Of a stretch of DNA of 8,370 bases, positions 6,445 through 8,370 are shown in pieces. The notes below the pieces were generated by a model that saw only the letters and a list, made by a program, of their open reading frames with translations, did not search any database and was not told the DNA's origin. The position numbers and the translations under genes are program-made. Within the stretch, counting starts at the first letter, position 1. Each line of letters starts with the position of its first letter. The DNA comes from Planctomycetota bacterium (GTDB taxonomy: Bacteria; Planctomycetota; UBA8742; SKZP01), in the NCBI GenBank assembly GCA_007127275.1, contig SKZP01000388.1:1-8370 (forward strand), in the 5' to 3' direction.

Positions 6445-7023
6445 CTACTCCTCCTCCAGGCGCTCGACTTTGACCGGGTTCAGCGACTCGAGAAAGGCGG
6501 CCGTCTCCGTCGACTCGAACGACGGGTCGGTCGCCAGCACGCTGACGAAAAAGCGGTCGTCGGATGCCCGCTTGAAACGGTGACTGGTAAAGACCGGGTG
6601 ATTCGGCCGCGGCAGCCCGCAGAACACGAGCAGCGCGACGACGGCGGTGATCCCCGCGAAGAGAATCGTCGTCTCGAACGCCGGGGGAATCGAGGCCGGC
6701 AGGCTATAGAAGGGCTTGCCGCTGACGATGAAGGGGTACCACACGGCGTTGGTAAAGAACTGCATCGACATGCCGACAATGCCGCCGAAGATCCCCGCGC
6801 CGAGTACGGCCCAGGGCAGCTTCGAGGGCTTGAGCCCCATTGCCTCGGCGAGGCCATGCAACGGAAAGGGCGTGTGCGCGTCCCAGTCCTTGAGCCCCTT
6901 GTCGCGGCAGGCCTTCGAGGCCTTGAGCAACTGCTCCGGCGTTTCGAACTCGGCGAGCAGGCCGACGAGATGCTTCGTGGGCCCATAGCTCGGCACCGGC
7001 TTTTGTTCGACCGATTCTGCCAT
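6445..7023 (-). CDS. actD: ActD, two-helix membrane subunit of alternative complex III (DUF3341)
   Basis: A 192-residue subunit of alternative complex III. It has a soluble N-terminal part, two membrane helices (about 70-92 and 116-136) and a short soluble C-terminus. Recognisable DUF3341 family motifs are HTPFPLHGLAEAMGL (50-64), YPFIVSGKPFYSLPASIPPAFE (in residues 96-117) and LPRPNHPVF (137-145). No cofactor motif is seen; the family role is structural, beside ActC and ActF. The start is ATG at 7023, preceded by AAGGAGG at 7029-7035 with 5 nt spacing. That Shine-Dalgarno overlaps the TAA of actC, indicating coupled translation. A longer in-frame reading back to 7239 is overlap with actC and has an implausible Arg/Ser-rich composition. 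The final codons, Leu-Glu-Glu-Glu-stop, encode the Shine-Dalgarno of actE, and the TAG directly abuts the actE ATG. Confidence 0.93.
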   Translation of the reverse strand: MAESVEQKPVPSYGPTKHLVGLLAEFETPEQLLKASKACRDKGLKDWDAHTPFPLHGLAEAMGLKPSKLPWAVLGAGIFGGIVGMSMQFFTNAVWYPFIVSGKPFYSLPASIPPAFETTILFAGITAVVALLVFCGLPRPNHPVFTSHRFKRASDDRFFVSVLATDPSFESTETAAFLESLNPVKVERLEEE

Positions 7024-7033
7024 GACCCCCTCC

Positions 7034-8370
7034 TTACTCTTTGGTGGCCTCACCCGGGGTGACGTCGCCTGCGGCGGCGCCGGCACCGGCGAGACGGGCC
7101 TCGTGTTCTTGCCAGACGCGGTAGCGTTCCTCGTCGATCTTCTGCTCGTAGAGCACCTCCTTAACCTCCGCCATCGCAATGATCGGCAGCAAGCGCGCAA
7201 AGAGGAGGAAGAGCGTAAAGAACAAACCGAAGGCGCCAATCATCGTGAGAATGTCGACCCAGGTCGGTGTGTAGAAGCCCCAACTCGAGGGCTGGAAGTC
7301 ACGGTGCAGCGACTGCACGGTGATCACGAAGCGCTCGAACCACATGCCGATGTTGACGAGGATCGAGATGATGAACATCGCCACGAGGCTCGTGCGGATC
7401 CGCTTGAACCAGAACAACTGCGGAACGATCGCGTTGCAGGTAAACATGATCCAGTACGCCCACCAGTACGGCCCGAGCACCCGGTCGACGAAAATGAACT
7501 GCTCGAACATCTCCGCGGAGTACCAGGCGATAAAGAACTCGACGATGTAGGCGTAACCGACCATCATCCCGGTGACGAGGATGATCTTGTTCATGTTCTC
7601 GAGGTGGCGCATCGTGACGATGTGCTGCAGGCCGCACCACTGCCGCGTCGGCACCACCAGGGTGATCACCATTGCGAAGCCGGAGAAGATCGCCCCGGCG
7701 ACAAAATAGGGCGGGAAGATCGTCGTGTGCCAGCCCGGAATCATCGAGACGGCGAAGTCGAACGACACCACCGAGTGCACCGAGAGAACCAGCGGCGTAG
7801 CGAGCGCGGCGAGCAGCAAGTAGGCCCGGCCGTAGTGCTGCCAGTGGCGGCCCGAGTTGCGCCAGCCCAGCGCAAGAAAGCCGTAGAAGTAGCGGCGCCA
7901 GGTGGCTGTGGCCCGGTCGCGAAGCGTCGCGAGGTCGGGAATCAACCCGGTGAACCAGAAGAGCAGCGAAATCGTGAAGTAGGTGCCGACCGCGAAGACG
8001 TCCCACAGCAGCGGCGAGCGGAACTGCGGCCACATCCCCAATTCATTGGGTCCGTAGGGCAGCATGAAATAGACGACCCAGATCCGCCCGACGTGAATGC
8101 CGGGAAAGATCAGCGCGCAGATCACCGCGAAGATCGTCATCGCCTCCGCGAAGCGGTTGATCGCCGTGCGCCATCGCTGCCGGAAGAGAAACAGGATCGC
8201 CGAGATCAGCGTGCCGGCGTGGCCGATGCCGACCCAGAAGACGAAGTTGACGATCGCGAGGCCCCAGCCGACAGGTTGGTTGACCCCCCAGACGCCGACG
8301 CCGACGAAGAACAAATAGAGGATCATCAGCCCGAGGACGCCGAGCCAGGCAAAGGAGATCAAAAAGCCGA
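7034..8370 (-). CDS. actC: ActC, NrfD-like quinol-binding membrane subunit of alternative complex III (5' partial)
   Basis: Large integral membrane subunit of alternative complex III, a quinol:cytochrome c/oxidase oxidoreductase. In the family it sits next to the Fe-S subunit ActB and forms a quinol site. About 444 residues are visible, with roughly ten hydrophobic helices. Counting from the Met/Leu codon at 8362, family signatures include GHAGTLISA (47-55), a conserved FPGIHVGR (86-93), [11 protein letters not shown] (115-125) and [12 protein letters not shown] (139-150); the His and Asp in these are candidate quinol-site residues. The C-terminus is a charged, Ala/Gly-rich cytoplasmic tail. 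The frame is open to the right edge (Gly-Phe precede the TTG at 8362), and the first visible residues match the middle of helix 1 in relatives, so some tens of N-terminal residues are missing and the TTG is not the start. It ends in TAA 10 nt before actD. ActA and ActB genes are expected just upstream, outside the window. Confidence 0.95.
   Translation of the reverse strand, partial: GFLISFAWLGVLGLMILYLFFVGVGVWGVNQPVGWGLAIVNFVFWVGIGHAGTLISAILFLFRQRWRTAINRFAEAMTIFAVICALIFPGIHVGRIWVVYFMLPYGPNELGMWPQFRSPLLWDVFAVGTYFTISLLFWFTGLIPDLATLRDRATATWRRYFYGFLALGWRNSGRHWQHYGRAYLLLAALATPLVLSVHSVVSFDFAVSMIPGWHTTIFPPYFVAGAIFSGFAMVITLVVPTRQWCGLQHIVTMRHLENMNKIILVTGMMVGYAYIVEFFIAWYSAEMFEQFIFVDRVLGPYWWAYWIMFTCNAIVPQLFWFKRIRTSLVAMFIISILVNIGMWFERFVITVQSLHRDFQPSSWGFYTPTWVDILTMIGAFGLFFTLFLLFARLLPIIAMAEVKEVLYEQKIDEERYRVWQEHEARLAGAGAAAGDVTPGEATKE

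Noticed and set aside
5443..7062. Long plus-strand open frame of 539 codons across actE and actD
   Set aside because: Its register matches the actE codons and it has the low-complexity Arg/Gly/Glu composition of an antisense shadow. The minus strand encodes clear ActE and ActD.
7024..7239. N-terminal extension of ActD to 7239
   Set aside because: The extension lies inside the actC coding sequence and has Ser/Arg-rich shadow composition. ATG 7023 has a strong Shine-Dalgarno and gives the normal DUF3341 length.
8360..8362. TTG at 8362 as the true ActC start
   Set aside because: The frame remains open to the window edge and the sequence begins in the middle of the first helix of the family, so the gene continues to the right.

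Overview
The window holds one dense block of genes, all read right to left (minus strand). It covers the second half of an alternative complex III (ACIII) operon followed by the first part of a caa3-type cytochrome c oxidase operon. In transcription order the genes are: actC (5' end beyond the right edge), actD, actE, actF, a small unassigned one-helix membrane protein gene, a SCO-family copper chaperone gene, coxB fused to cytochrome c, and coxA (3' end beyond the left edge). No plus-strand gene, tRNA, rRNA, CRISPR array, insertion sequence or convincing terminator is visible.

The genes form an electron-transfer chain. ACIII oxidises membrane quinol; ActC and ActF are its two large membrane subunits, ActD a two-helix subunit and ActE a mono-haem cytochrome c. 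ActA and ActB, which carry the multihaem and Fe-S centres, would be expected beyond the right edge. Electrons would then pass to the cytochrome c domain at the end of CoxB, to its CuA site, and on to haem a and the haem a3-CuB centre of CoxA, where O2 is reduced to water. The SCO protein between the two gene sets probably delivers copper to CuA. The oxidase is A2-type: helix VI has Tyr-Ser before the CuB histidine and Ala in place of the usual proton-channel Glu.

The layout suggests one co-transcribed unit. Junctions are 10 nt (actC-actD), 0 nt (actD-actE), 73 nt (actE-actF), 54 nt (actF-small gene), 13 nt (small gene-sco), 7 nt (sco-coxB) and 72 nt (coxB-coxA). Several Shine-Dalgarno sequences lie inside the final codons of the preceding gene. 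Each of the three longer gaps can form a short hairpin without a U-tract.

The organism is a GC-rich aerobic bacterium with a Gram-negative type envelope and strong avoidance of TTA, CTA and TCA codons. The ACIII plus SCO plus caa3 arrangement is known in Planctomycetota, Bacteroidota/Rhodothermota, Myxococcota and related Deltaproteobacteria, and some Gammaproteobacteria. The sequence alone does not decide among them.

The core system is known. The unusual parts are a roughly 75-80 residue insertion in ActE between its haem motif and Met ligand, an acidic insertion beside the CuA loop of CoxB, a SCO protein with a C-terminal membrane anchor, and the unassigned membrane protein between ActF and SCO.
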